Notes under the pieces: model-generated | Seen by the model: only the letters and a program-made list of their open reading frames with translations | Told to the model about the DNA's origin: nothing | Databases searched by the model: none | Translations under genes and position numbers: made by a program | Assembly: GCA_035485275.1 (NCBI GenBank) | Contig: DATHOE010000016.1 | Coordinates: forward strand, 1-18,063 | DNA: 18,063 bases | Direction: 5' to 3' | From: DAIDJD01 sp035485275 | GTDB taxonomy: Bacteria; Oederibacteriota; JAJYGY01; DAIDJD01 | Part shown: piece after piece, positions 7,589 to 13,061 of the stretch | Layout: each line of letters begins with the position of its first letter | Numbering within the stretch: the first letter of the stretch is position 1

Positions 7589-8554
7589 TCAGCGGTGGGC
7601 TTCCAGGAAGGCCCTCATATCCTCGGGAATGGGCGCCTCCCACTGCATGCGCTCGCCGGTCATGGGATGCCTTAGCCCCAGCTTCCAGGCGTGCAGCAGG
7701 TGGCGGGGATGCTCCACGCGCCCCTCGAAATCCTGGCCGCCGCCGGCCTTGACGTGCTTGATGAAGTCCAGGTAGAAGTCGTCGGTTCGTCCGTAGAGCT
7801 TGTCGCCCGCCAGGGGCAGGCCCAGCGTCTCCAGGTGCACCCTGATCTGGTTGGTGCGCCCGCTCAAGGGCTGGCAGGCCAGCAGGGTGTAGTCCTTGAG
7901 CCGCTCCTTCACCAGGAAACGGGTGGCGCTGTCCTTGGTGTCGGGCTTGCCCTGGGGATAGAGCTTCTGCCTCAGGTCCAGCTTGCTGGTCGGATCCTTG
8001 CCCATGCCGCCGCGCAGGAGCTCCTCGGTGAAGTCGGCCTCGCCCCGCCCCACCGCCAAATACCATTTCTCCAGGGATCCGTCGTCGAAGGCGGCCATCA
8101 GGCGAGCGGTCACGGCCTTGGTCTTGGCCAGGGCCAGCACGCCGCTGGTTTCCCGGTCGAGGCGGTGCCCCAGGTTGAGCGCGGGATTGTGGGTGCGCTG
8201 GCGCATGAGATTGATCAGGGTGTTGGTGATGAAAACGCCGTCGCTGTGCACCGGCAGGGGCGCGGGCTTGTTGACGACGAGGAGGTGCTCGTCCTCCCAC
8301 AGCACCGTGATGTCCGTGGCCACGGCCGGCTCCTTGCGCGGGGCCGTGTAGCTGACGCTGTCCTTGAATTTGACCCGGGCGCGGCCGTCCGCGGGCCGGC
8401 CGTTGACCATGAGGCGCTGCTGGGAGAGCTCCTTTTCCCAGGCTTGGCGGTCGCGGTAACGGAAGCGCGCGCACAGGTAGTCCAGGAGGCTGAGGTCCTG
8501 GAATTCCCGGCCGACCACGGAGGTCAGCGTGACTTCGTTTTCAGGTATGGGCAT
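7589..8554 (-). CDS. RluA-family pseudouridine synthase with S4 domain
   Basis: A 321-residue protein that isomerises uridine to pseudouridine in rRNA or tRNA. Residues about 20-70 form an S4-type RNA-binding domain (SLLDYLCARF, RLMVNGRPADG). The catalytic domain follows with VVNKPAPLPVH and the family signature HRLDRETSGVL (130-140), whose D133 is the catalytic aspartate. It also contains LSGRTNQIRVHLETLG and LAGDKLYG. Length and the S4 domain fit the RluC/RluD branch, but the target uridine cannot be assigned. The minus-strand ATG at 8554 has a poor ribosome site. Confidence 0.92.
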   Translation of the reverse strand: MPIPENEVTLTSVVGREFQDLSLLDYLCARFRYRDRQAWEKELSQQRLMVNGRPADGRARVKFKDSVSYTAPRKEPAVATDITVLWEDEHLLVVNKPAPLPVHSDGVFITNTLINLMRQRTHNPALNLGHRLDRETSGVLALAKTKAVTARLMAAFDDGSLEKWYLAVGRGEADFTEELLRGGMGKDPTSKLDLRQKLYPQGKPDTKDSATRFLVKERLKDYTLLACQPLSGRTNQIRVHLETLGLPLAGDKLYGRTDDFYLDFIKHVKAGGGQDFEGRVEHPRHLLHAWKLGLRHPMTGERMQWEAPIPEDMRAFLEAHR

Positions 8555-8792
8555 GGCCGTCGGGAGCGGAAACCGTGGATGCGGATTTTGGGTCGCTTGC
8601 GCGATGCGCTAAGAGTGTCGAGTAAAAATCCGGTGCACGGCAAGGGCATTCCTAGGGATGCGCCTCCGCGGGACCTCGTTTCGCCCTGCGGTTTCGCGGC
8701 CGTTTACCCGCATTTCACCCAAGCAGGCCTTCCTCGAACCGGGCCGCTCTGGTATGCTTGGGGGTACCCAAGCCGCTCACGGAGGTGTGTCT
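8555..8792. other. Intergenic region between divergent genes
   Basis: This 238-nt gap separates the minus-strand pseudouridine synthase gene from the membrane protein gene. The only structure of note is the palindrome near its right end, listed separately. No RNA gene or convincing small reading frame was seen. An in-frame ATG at 8658 would extend the membrane protein by 45 polar residues and lacks a ribosome site. Confidence 0.6.
8753..8773 (+). promoter_or_regulatory. Possible -10 box overlapping an 18-bp palindrome
   Basis: TATGCT (8753-8758) resembles a -10 box, but the matching -35 (TTCCTC, 8730-8735) is poor. GCTTGGG (8756-8762) and CCCAAGC (8767-8773) form a perfect 7-bp inverted repeat around GGTA. 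It overlaps the proposed -10 and ends 7 nt before the GGAGG ribosome site. It could be a repressor operator or an RNA hairpin at the transcript start. Confidence 0.3.
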
Positions 8793-9419
8793 ATGCAGCT
8801 GTTAACGACCCTGGTTCGATGGACCCATTACGTCGCGGGTGTCCTTTGGATCGGACATCTGTGGTTTTTCAATTTCGTGAACGCGAACCTGCAAGGCGAC
8901 CCCAAGTACCCGGGTGACATGAAGAAAGTGGTCAACCCCCTGCTCATGACTCGGGCCCTGTTCATGTTCCGATGGGGCGCGATGTTCACTTTCTTGAGCG
9001 GTGCCTACCTGCTCTATTTCATCTATGCCTCCTCCACGGGCATCGGCTTCGACAACTGCCGCGGCCTTTACATCATGTGCGGCGCCGCCTTCGGCACCAT
9101 CATGTGGTTCAATGTCTGGGGCATCATCTGGCCCCGCCAGAAGAAGATCATCTCGGCCGCCCAGGGCGGGCCCGCAGTGGAACCCTCCCTGGCCAAACAG
9201 GCCGCTCTGGCGAGCAAAATCAACACCTACCTGTCCGTCCCGCTCCTGCTGGGCATGATGGGAGGCCACGATCCCCAGTACGAGCTGTTCAGCGATGGAA
9301 CGGTCGCAGGCAGCGTGCCGGGCCTCATCGCTGGCGTCGTGTTTGGCCTCGCGGTGGTATGGCTGGCCTACAAGCTGGCGCCGAAAGTGAACACCCAGCT
9401 CTACAAAGCGCAGGTTTAA
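8793..9419 (+). CDS. Membrane protein of the urate-oxidase N-terminal (PuuD-like) family
   Basis: A 208-residue protein from ATG 8793, which has GGAGG at 8781-8785 ahead of it. About four or five hydrophobic segments are visible (about 8-28, 57-78, 92-113, 145-158, 174-193). The opening WTHYVAGVLWIGHLWFFNFVNA, read here as WTHYVAGVLWIGH and FFNFVNA, carries H12 and H22. The blocks RWGAMFTFLSGAYLL and NVWGIIWPRQKKII match the membrane domain at the N-terminus of urate hydroxylase PuuD. In PuuD this domain is followed by a cytochrome c; here no CxxCH is present and the protein ends after the membrane part. No purine-degradation gene is nearby. The conserved histidines suggest haem or metal binding in the inner membrane, but this is inference and urate activity should not be assumed. 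Confidence 0.7.
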   Translation: MQLLTTLVRWTHYVAGVLWIGHLWFFNFVNANLQGDPKYPGDMKKVVNPLLMTRALFMFRWGAMFTFLSGAYLLYFIYASSTGIGFDNCRGLYIMCGAAFGTIMWFNVWGIIWPRQKKIISAAQGGPAVEPSLAKQAALASKINTYLSVPLLLGMMGGHDPQYELFSDGTVAGSVPGLIAGVVFGLAVVWLAYKLAPKVNTQLYKAQV

Positions 9420-9438
9420 GCTTTTCAATGGATCTTGG

Positions 9439-9480
9439 AAAAAGGGGTCCGGCCGGGCGGTCGGGCTCCTTTTTCGTTTA
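9439..9480 (+). terminator. Intrinsic terminator after the membrane protein gene
   Basis: The arms 9439-9454 (AAAAAGGGGTCCGGCC) and 9459-9474 (GGTCGGGCTCCTTTTT) form a 16-bp stem with a GGGC loop. Every pair is Watson-Crick or G-U (three wobbles). The T-run lies in the 3' arm. The wobbles become A-C mismatches on the opposite strand, so it is designed for plus-strand transcripts. Confidence 0.85.
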
Positions 9481-9506
9481 AGCAAAACCCATACTCGACG
9501 GCTCCC

Positions 9507-9926
9507 ATGCCGGAATTCCCGGTCTCCCCTCAAACAGCGAACGACCTTAAGGCTGAATTCGCGCGCCTGGGGCTGAAAGAAGAGGATTTGGACGAACAAT
9601 TCGTCCGTTCCGGGGGTGCAGGCGGCCAGAATGTGAACAAAGTAAGCACCTGTGTTGTTCTGGTGCACAGGCCTTCCGGATTGATGGTGCGTTGCCAGCA
9701 GGAGCGCAGCCAAGGGCTGAATCGCTTCCTGGCGCGGCGCCTCTTGGCGGCCAAGGTGGCGGAGAAAATCCTCGGGGAGATAAGCAAAAAAAAGTCCGAA
9801 GCTGAGAAAATCCGCAGGCAGAAACGGAAGCGCAGCCGGCGGGCCAAGGAAAAGATGTTGGAAAATAAGCATTTTCACGGACAGAAGAAAGCCGGACGCA
9901 AACGGGTGGACGCCCGCGGGGATTGA
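9507..9926 (+). CDS. Release-factor-like GGQ protein (probable ribosome-rescue peptidyl-tRNA hydrolase)
   Basis: A 139-residue protein with a single RF-1-type catalytic domain: RSGGAGGQNVNKVSTCV carries the GGQ (39-41) that triggers peptidyl-tRNA hydrolysis in the ribosome. QQERSQGLNRFLARR follows, then a very basic tail (SKKKSEAEKIRRQKRKR and on). The stop-codon recognition domains of RF1/RF2 are absent. This layout resembles ArfB/YaeJ and the mitochondrial C12orf65 group, which free stalled ribosomes by inserting a basic tail in the mRNA channel. Equivalence to ArfB is not certain: the LNRFLARR region is closer to RF-like proteins of unknown role. ATG 9507 has little Shine-Dalgarno pairing. 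It stands alone after a terminator. Confidence 0.8.
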   Translation: MPEFPVSPQTANDLKAEFARLGLKEEDLDEQFVRSGGAGGQNVNKVSTCVVLVHRPSGLMVRCQQERSQGLNRFLARRLLAAKVAEKILGEISKKKSEAEKIRRQKRKRSRRAKEKMLENKHFHGQKKAGRKRVDARGD

Positions 9927-9946
9927 CGCTTTGTTCGGAAATAGGC

Positions 9947-9975
9947 TTGGAATAAAAGCGTATTTCTGTTAGAAC
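9947..9975 (+). promoter_or_regulatory. Candidate sigma70 promoter of the HU-prmA cluster
   Basis: TTGGAA (9947-9952) and TAGAAC (9970-9975) have 17-nt spacing and four of six matches each. The predicted start near 9982 would place a small TCCGA/TCGGA hairpin (9983-9996) at the 5' end of the mRNA, just before the GGAGGG ribosome site. Moderate consensus only. Confidence 0.35.
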
Positions 9976-10011
9976 TTATTTGTCCGATTTCTCGGATTTC
10001 ACGGAGGGCCC

Positions 10012-10302
10012 GTGACCAAGATTGAGATCGTCGAAGCGCTGGCGGAAAAGACCGGCATGCAGAAGAAGGACGCTGAAGGCGTCCTCGAAACGCTGGTCAA
10101 CACCATCCAGGAGAGCCTGAAGACCGGCCAGAAAGTGAATCTGGCGGGCTTGGGGACCTTTGTCGTGGTGGAGAAAAAAGCCCGCGTGGCGCGCAATCCC
10201 AAGACCGGTGAGACGGTGCAGGTGGACGCCAAGAAGGCGCCGAAATTCAAGCCTGGTAAACAACTGAAAGAGCTGCTGGCGGGCTTGCCGCCGACTCTTT
10301 GA
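10012..10302 (+). CDS. HU-family DNA-binding protein
   Basis: A 96-residue protein with GTG start at 10012, preceded by GGAGGG. HU dimers bend and compact DNA. The N-terminal helices (IEIVEALAEKTGM, AEGVLETLVNTIQESL) lead to LAGLGTFVVVEKKARVARNP, whose GTF turn and RxARNPKTGE arm are the HU/IHF signature for minor-groove insertion. The ending APKFKPGKQLKELL is also typical. It cannot be placed firmly as HU or as an IHF subunit from sequence alone. Its stop overlaps the TTG start of prmA (TTGA), so the two are translationally coupled. Confidence 0.95.
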   Translation: MTKIEIVEALAEKTGMQKKDAEGVLETLVNTIQESLKTGQKVNLAGLGTFVVVEKKARVARNPKTGETVQVDAKKAPKFKPGKQLKELLAGLPPTL

Positions 10303-11159
10303 GTTCCGCCGCCCGACTTAGGATCACCTTTCATCTTTCGAACGCCGCTTCGGAATGGGCGGGCTCGGCGCTGACGGATTTGTTTCCGGACGGCCTGCTG
10401 CTCGCGACCCTCCCGGGCGGCGTTACGCGTTTACAGGGCTGGCTCAAGGGAAGCGGAGCCCGCGCTTCGCGGGCCGCCTTGAAGCGCCTGGCGCTTTTGG
10501 GCGCCTCCCGGGTGAGCCTGCGCGTGCAGCGGTCCGCGGCCCTGGCCGCGCCGGCGCACGGACGTTTCCCGGCCCTGCGTTTGGGACGTTTTTTGGTGTC
10601 GTCCGCGGGCTCCAAGGCGCGGCCGTCAGGGCGGGCTTGGCCGATTATTTTGGTGCAGGGACAGGCCTTCGGCAGCGGCCGCCACGAATCCACCCGTTTG
10701 ATGCTCCAAGGCATCGAGGCCCTGAAGCCCGAGGGGCTCACGGTGCTCGACGTCGGAGCCGGTTCCGGCATCCTGGGATTCGCCTGCCTGGCCCTCAAGG
10801 CCGCGCGCGTCGTCTGCGTGGAGGCGGAATTCGCGGCTTGCGGCGAGCTGCGGCGCAACCGTGTCCTCAACGCCGTAGCCGCCCGGCGCATGCCGGTGAT
10901 CTGCGGCAGCTTCCCCTTGAAGCGCCTGAAAGGCGGCCGCTATCCCCTGGTGCTGGCCAACCTGGTGACGCCCGTCCTGCTCAAGCTCATGCCGGAGCTG
11001 GCGGCGCGCACGGCCTTAGGCGGCGCGCTCCTCTGCGGCGGCATCCACACCGACGCCGAAACCCGCGCGGTCGTGGCCTCGGCCAGGGCCTGCGGCCTGT
11101 CCCTGAAACAGCGCAGCCGCCTGCGGCAATGGAACGTCCTTCGTTTTTTCCGCCCTTGA
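10299..11159 (+). CDS. prmA: Ribosomal protein L11 methyltransferase
   Basis: A 286-residue protein, near the 293 of E. coli PrmA, which trimethylates ribosomal protein L11 using S-adenosylmethionine. Residues 119-130 (VQGQAFGSGRHE) match the PrmA GMAFGTGxH block. DVGAGSG (151-157) is the SAM-binding motif I, followed by the acidic VEAE (174-177). LVLANLVTPVLLKLMPEL (217-234) corresponds to the ANIxxxxL motif of this family. The N-terminal 115 residues, where L11 is recognised, are more divergent and rich in Ala and Arg. The TTG start overlaps the HU stop, and no better start was found. It is 13 nt upstream of the next gene. Confidence 0.85.
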   Translation: MSSAARLRITFHLSNAASEWAGSALTDLFPDGLLLATLPGGVTRLQGWLKGSGARASRAALKRLALLGASRVSLRVQRSAALAAPAHGRFPALRLGRFLVSSAGSKARPSGRAWPIILVQGQAFGSGRHESTRLMLQGIEALKPEGLTVLDVGAGSGILGFACLALKAARVVCVEAEFAACGELRRNRVLNAVAARRMPVICGSFPLKRLKGGRYPLVLANLVTPVLLKLMPELAARTALGGALLCGGIHTDAETRAVVASARACGLSLKQRSRLRQWNVLRFFRP

Positions 11160-11172
11160 TCGGTTTGCGGCC

Positions 11173-11973
11173 ATGACGCTTCGTCCCCTGATCCTAAGCC
11201 TCCTCTTTTTTGGCCGGGGCGTCCCCGCCTTCGCCGGTTCCCAGTATGTCCAGGAACCCCAGTTGGACGCCTGCGAGCAGTGGAACGACGCCGTGCACTC
11301 ACTGGAGCAGGGGCGCCTCGAGGGCCGCGCGGCCCGGGCCCTGTTCAGGAACCTTTGGAAGACCATCACCGTGGACGACCTGCCCAGCCCCAAGGAAAAC
11401 CATTGGCAGTGGATGTTCCCCCTGCCGGGCTACGACACGGGCTGCTTCGGCGAAAGCTACGACACCGACGATTACCGTTTCCTGGACGGCCCCGCGGCCA
11501 AGGGCTATCCCGGCCTGCGCCTCTACATCCGCGACATCGGGCGCCTGGGCCTGGAGGACCGCACCGGCAAGATCCAGCCGGTGGTGAGCGCCTCCGACGG
11601 GGTGGTGGTGGCGGCGGAAAAATTCTGGAAGCAGGGCGAGCCCTGCCCCTGGGGCGACTACGTGATGGTGTTGGACCAGCAGGACAAGCTTTTTTTCCTT
11701 TATGGCGACCTGGGCCGCATCCGCGTCAGCCCCGGCCAGCTGGTGCTCAAGGGCGAGGTGGTCGGCTGGCTGGGCCGCACCGGCAAGGATATCCAGGAGC
11801 GGGGCCTGGGCACCCAGCTGCGTTTCGAGGTCCACACCTTCGACGACGGCCTCTTCTACCCCGTGTACCCCGGCCGCGCCCTGCGCGTCTCGGGCCACAC
11901 CGAATGGCCCATCCCCGACGGCATCGTTCGGCCCCGTTACAAGCCGCCCAAGGCGCTACAGACCCAAGATTAG
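11173..11973 (+). CDS. Secreted M23/LytM-like protein lacking zinc ligands
   Basis: A 266-residue protein. The signal peptide covers about residues 1-21 (LILSLLFFGRGVPAFA). Residues 130-225 follow the M23 beta pattern: QPVVSASDGVVVAAEK, GDYVMVLDQQDKLFFLYGDL, VSPGQLVLKGEVVGWLGRTG and LRFEVH. In active M23 endopeptidases a HxxxD motif and a HxH motif bind zinc and Y.HL is conserved. Here the equivalents appear to be Y112/R116, Q215/R217 and YGDL, so all metal ligands are gone. It is probably a non-catalytic peptidoglycan-binding or regulatory protein, as in EnvC-type activators of amidases. It ends the HU-prmA cluster. No terminator is seen at its stop. Confidence 0.65.
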   Translation: MTLRPLILSLLFFGRGVPAFAGSQYVQEPQLDACEQWNDAVHSLEQGRLEGRAARALFRNLWKTITVDDLPSPKENHWQWMFPLPGYDTGCFGESYDTDDYRFLDGPAAKGYPGLRLYIRDIGRLGLEDRTGKIQPVVSASDGVVVAAEKFWKQGEPCPWGDYVMVLDQQDKLFFLYGDLGRIRVSPGQLVLKGEVVGWLGRTGKDIQERGLGTQLRFEVHTFDDGLFYPVYPGRALRVSGHTEWPIPDGIVRPRYKPPKALQTQD

Positions 11974-11985
11974 ACAGGGTTCAAC

Positions 11986-11991
11986 TATAAT
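11986..11991 (+). promoter_or_regulatory. Consensus -10 box TATAAT ahead of the hicB-like gene
   Basis: A perfect TATAAT lies 13 nt after the stop of the M23-like gene. The -35 region at 17-nt spacing (CCCAAG, 11963-11968) does not match TTGACA. If used, transcription would begin near 11998 and the mRNA would carry a leader of about 240 nt containing all the stem-loops described below. Confidence 0.4.
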
Positions 11992-12018
11992 GTAAACAAA
12001 TGTAACAGTACACGACGC

Positions 12019-12215
12019 GCTGAGGAGGGACCACTACAATCTCCTCAAGCCGAGCAGGGAACTACTGTCTGGTGTAATCCACCTGACAGAAAATCCCGTA
12101 AAGATCGTTGTTCCACGGACATACAAGTGTCGCGAAAAGGAACAAGAACGGTCTAAAATATGGGGCTTAAGCCCCCAAATACCAGAGAAGGTAAACCCAG
12201 TAAATCCTCACTGGG
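12019..12215 (+). ncRNA. Candidate structured RNA or leader with five stem-loops
   Basis: Five consecutive potential hairpins are visible. (1) TGAGGAG 12021-12027 with CTCCTCA 12041-12047. (2) CTGTC-T-GGTG 12065-12074 with CACC-T-GACAG 12080-12089, loop TAATC, flanked by GGGA/TCCC (12057-12060, 12094-12097). (3) GATCGTT-GTTCC 12103-12114 with GGAAC-AAG-AACGGTC 12139-12153, one G-U pair and an AAG bulge, enclosing GACA/TGTC (12118-12121, 12128-12131). (4) GGGGCTTAAGCCCC 12162-12175. (5) CCCAGT 12196-12201 with ACTGGG 12210-12215, ending 9 nt before the ribosome site. No known RNA family was recognised and no energy was computed. The same DNA is also open in one reading frame, so coding remnant is the rival explanation. 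Confidence 0.35.
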
Positions 12216-12237
12216 GTCGTTCTCAAGGAGGGTCGTA

Positions 12238-12597
12238 ATGACTATACAGTGGATGCTAAAAACCTTGGTCGGTTTTCGATTCGACGAAGACGCGCATGTG
12301 CATGTCGCGTATGCACCGGCCCTGTCTATCTATTCCCAAGGTCGCACCAGGGAAGAGGCAACGATGGCTATTGAAAGTGCCATTTCACTCTACATCTGCG
12401 CACATTATGAGCGCGGTACTCTTACAAATGCCCTGACTAATGGGGTAGATTTTGAGTTGGTAAGGGCAACTCAGAATATGCCATACGATCAGGATGAATT
12501 TGTTGCCTTGGGGGCCTATTCTCAAACGGATGACCTTGAGGTTCCTATGATCCTGAGAAGGAATCCCGGACATGCCCTTGCCACCGCTGCTTGCTAG
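12238..12597 (+). CDS. HicB-like antitoxin
   Basis: A 119-residue protein. ATG 12238 is chosen over the in-frame ATG 12160 because AAGGAGGG (12225-12232) lies 5 nt ahead of it, while the longer N-terminus would run through hairpins 4 and 5. Residues 11-52 follow the HicB fold: a strand (LVGFRFDEDAHVHVAYAPAL), read in parts as VGFRFDED and HVAYAPALSIYSQG, then RTREEATMAIESAISLYI, the TxEEAxxNIxxAIxLY-like helix. HicB proteins neutralise HicA mRNA interferases and often repress their own operon. The C-terminal half, after DFELVRATQ, has no recognisable ribbon-helix-helix or helix-turn-helix, so autorepression is not evident. The stop is followed after 9 nt by the HicA-like gene. Confidence 0.6.
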   Translation: MTIQWMLKTLVGFRFDEDAHVHVAYAPALSIYSQGRTREEATMAIESAISLYICAHYERGTLTNALTNGVDFELVRATQNMPYDQDEFVALGAYSQTDDLEVPMILRRNPGHALATAAC

Positions 12598-12606
12598 GGG
12601 GTCAGT

Positions 12607-12891
12607 ATGCTTCCGATCGCGAGCAGTTCGCCTGAGTGCATAAAATGGATTTTAGAAACAAAGGGATGGAAGGTGCGGAGCGAGGATGATTTTAACTGGC
12701 TAATGGAGCGTGGTCCGGCAGAAAATTTTATCACAATCCCGAAATTGGGAGACTGGTTGGCTTTAGAAATTGCCTTAAGTATTGCCAGGGAAGCTGGAAT
12801 ACCTGGCACCGGCGAGTACTTGGCGCTTCGAGCCGAATGGGAAAGGCAGTTCGAACCAAGTCATCCTGCTCATCCTGATCATAAAGCTTAA
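12607..12891 (+). CDS. Small HicA-like protein without the catalytic histidine
   Basis: A 94-residue protein whose ATG follows AGGGGG (12596-12601) with a 5-nt gap. The segment CIKWILETKGWKVR, then ITIPKLGD, then SIAREAGI follows the HicA order (VIxxLxxxGW..R, VTVPxH, ILxQAGI), a small double-stranded-RNA-binding-like fold used by HicA to cleave mRNA. The position of the catalytic GSH motif reads SEDDFNWLM, with no histidine, and the VPxH histidine is also absent (IPKLG). It is therefore either an inactive HicA relative, a toxin with a different active site, or a protein only superficially similar. Extra C-terminal residues (ALRAEWERQFEPSHPAHPDHK) are His/Pro-rich. Pairing with the HicB-like gene supports a toxin-antitoxin-like unit. 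Confidence 0.45.
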   Translation: MLPIASSSPECIKWILETKGWKVRSEDDFNWLMERGPAENFITIPKLGDWLALEIALSIAREAGIPGTGEYLALRAEWERQFEPSHPAHPDHKA

Positions 12892-12909
12892 TCTTTATAC
12901 TCTTTATAC
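12892..12909 (+). repeat. Tandem 9-bp repeat TCTTTATAC x2
   Basis: Two exact adjacent copies follow the stop of the HicA-like gene. The second copy runs into the 5' arm of the terminator stem. No function is evident. Confidence 0.85.
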
Positions 12910-12940
12910 TCGGACTTGAATTTGGTCCGAGTATTTTTTT
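12906..12940 (+). terminator. Strong intrinsic terminator of the hicB-hicA-like pair
   Basis: ATACTCGGAC (12906-12915) pairs perfectly with GTCCGAGTAT (12925-12934): a 10-bp stem with a 9-nt loop, followed by a run of six more Ts (12935-12940). It separates the small gene pair from tkt. Confidence 0.93.
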
Positions 12941-13000
12941 GTTTAAATCTTAGTGTGATATTAGCTCCATTAAATTAGCTATTTTCAGGCATTATGAGAC

Positions 13001-13029
13001 TTGCCCTCTCTGAGACCATTCTGCAAAAT
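13001..13029 (+). promoter_or_regulatory. Possible weak sigma70 promoter of tkt
   Basis: TTGCCC (13001-13006) and CAAAAT (13024-13029) are 17 nt apart, with four matches each to the consensus. They lie between the island terminator and the tkt start, where a promoter is needed. Weak evidence. Confidence 0.3.
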
Positions 13030-13061
13030 AAGCGCCCTTTTTGGCCCCACCCGGAGCGAGC

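Larger units (their letters stand above)
11974..13061. other. AT-richer island between GC-rich housekeeping genes
   Basis: Composition falls sharply between the M23-like gene and tkt: hand counts give 28/60 G+C at 12241-12300 and 22/60 at 12721-12780, against 45/60 at 13141-13200. The island holds a perfect TATAAT, a hairpin-rich leader, two small genes and a strong terminator. Its ribosome sites (AAGGAGGG, AGGGGG) are better than those of most neighbours. No integrase, transposase, tRNA or clear flanking repeat was found. Acquisition by transfer is an inference from composition. Confidence 0.6.

Noticed and set aside
12160..12237. Upstream ATG giving a 26-residue N-terminal extension of the hicB-like protein
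   Set aside because: It lacks a ribosome site, lies at the foot of a hairpin, and the downstream ATG has a near-perfect AAGGAGGG.
12958..12980. Two copies of ATTAGCT near the right edge of the island as a possible attachment or target-site duplication
   Set aside because: Both copies lie close together on the same side of the gene pair and no matching copy was found near the left boundary.
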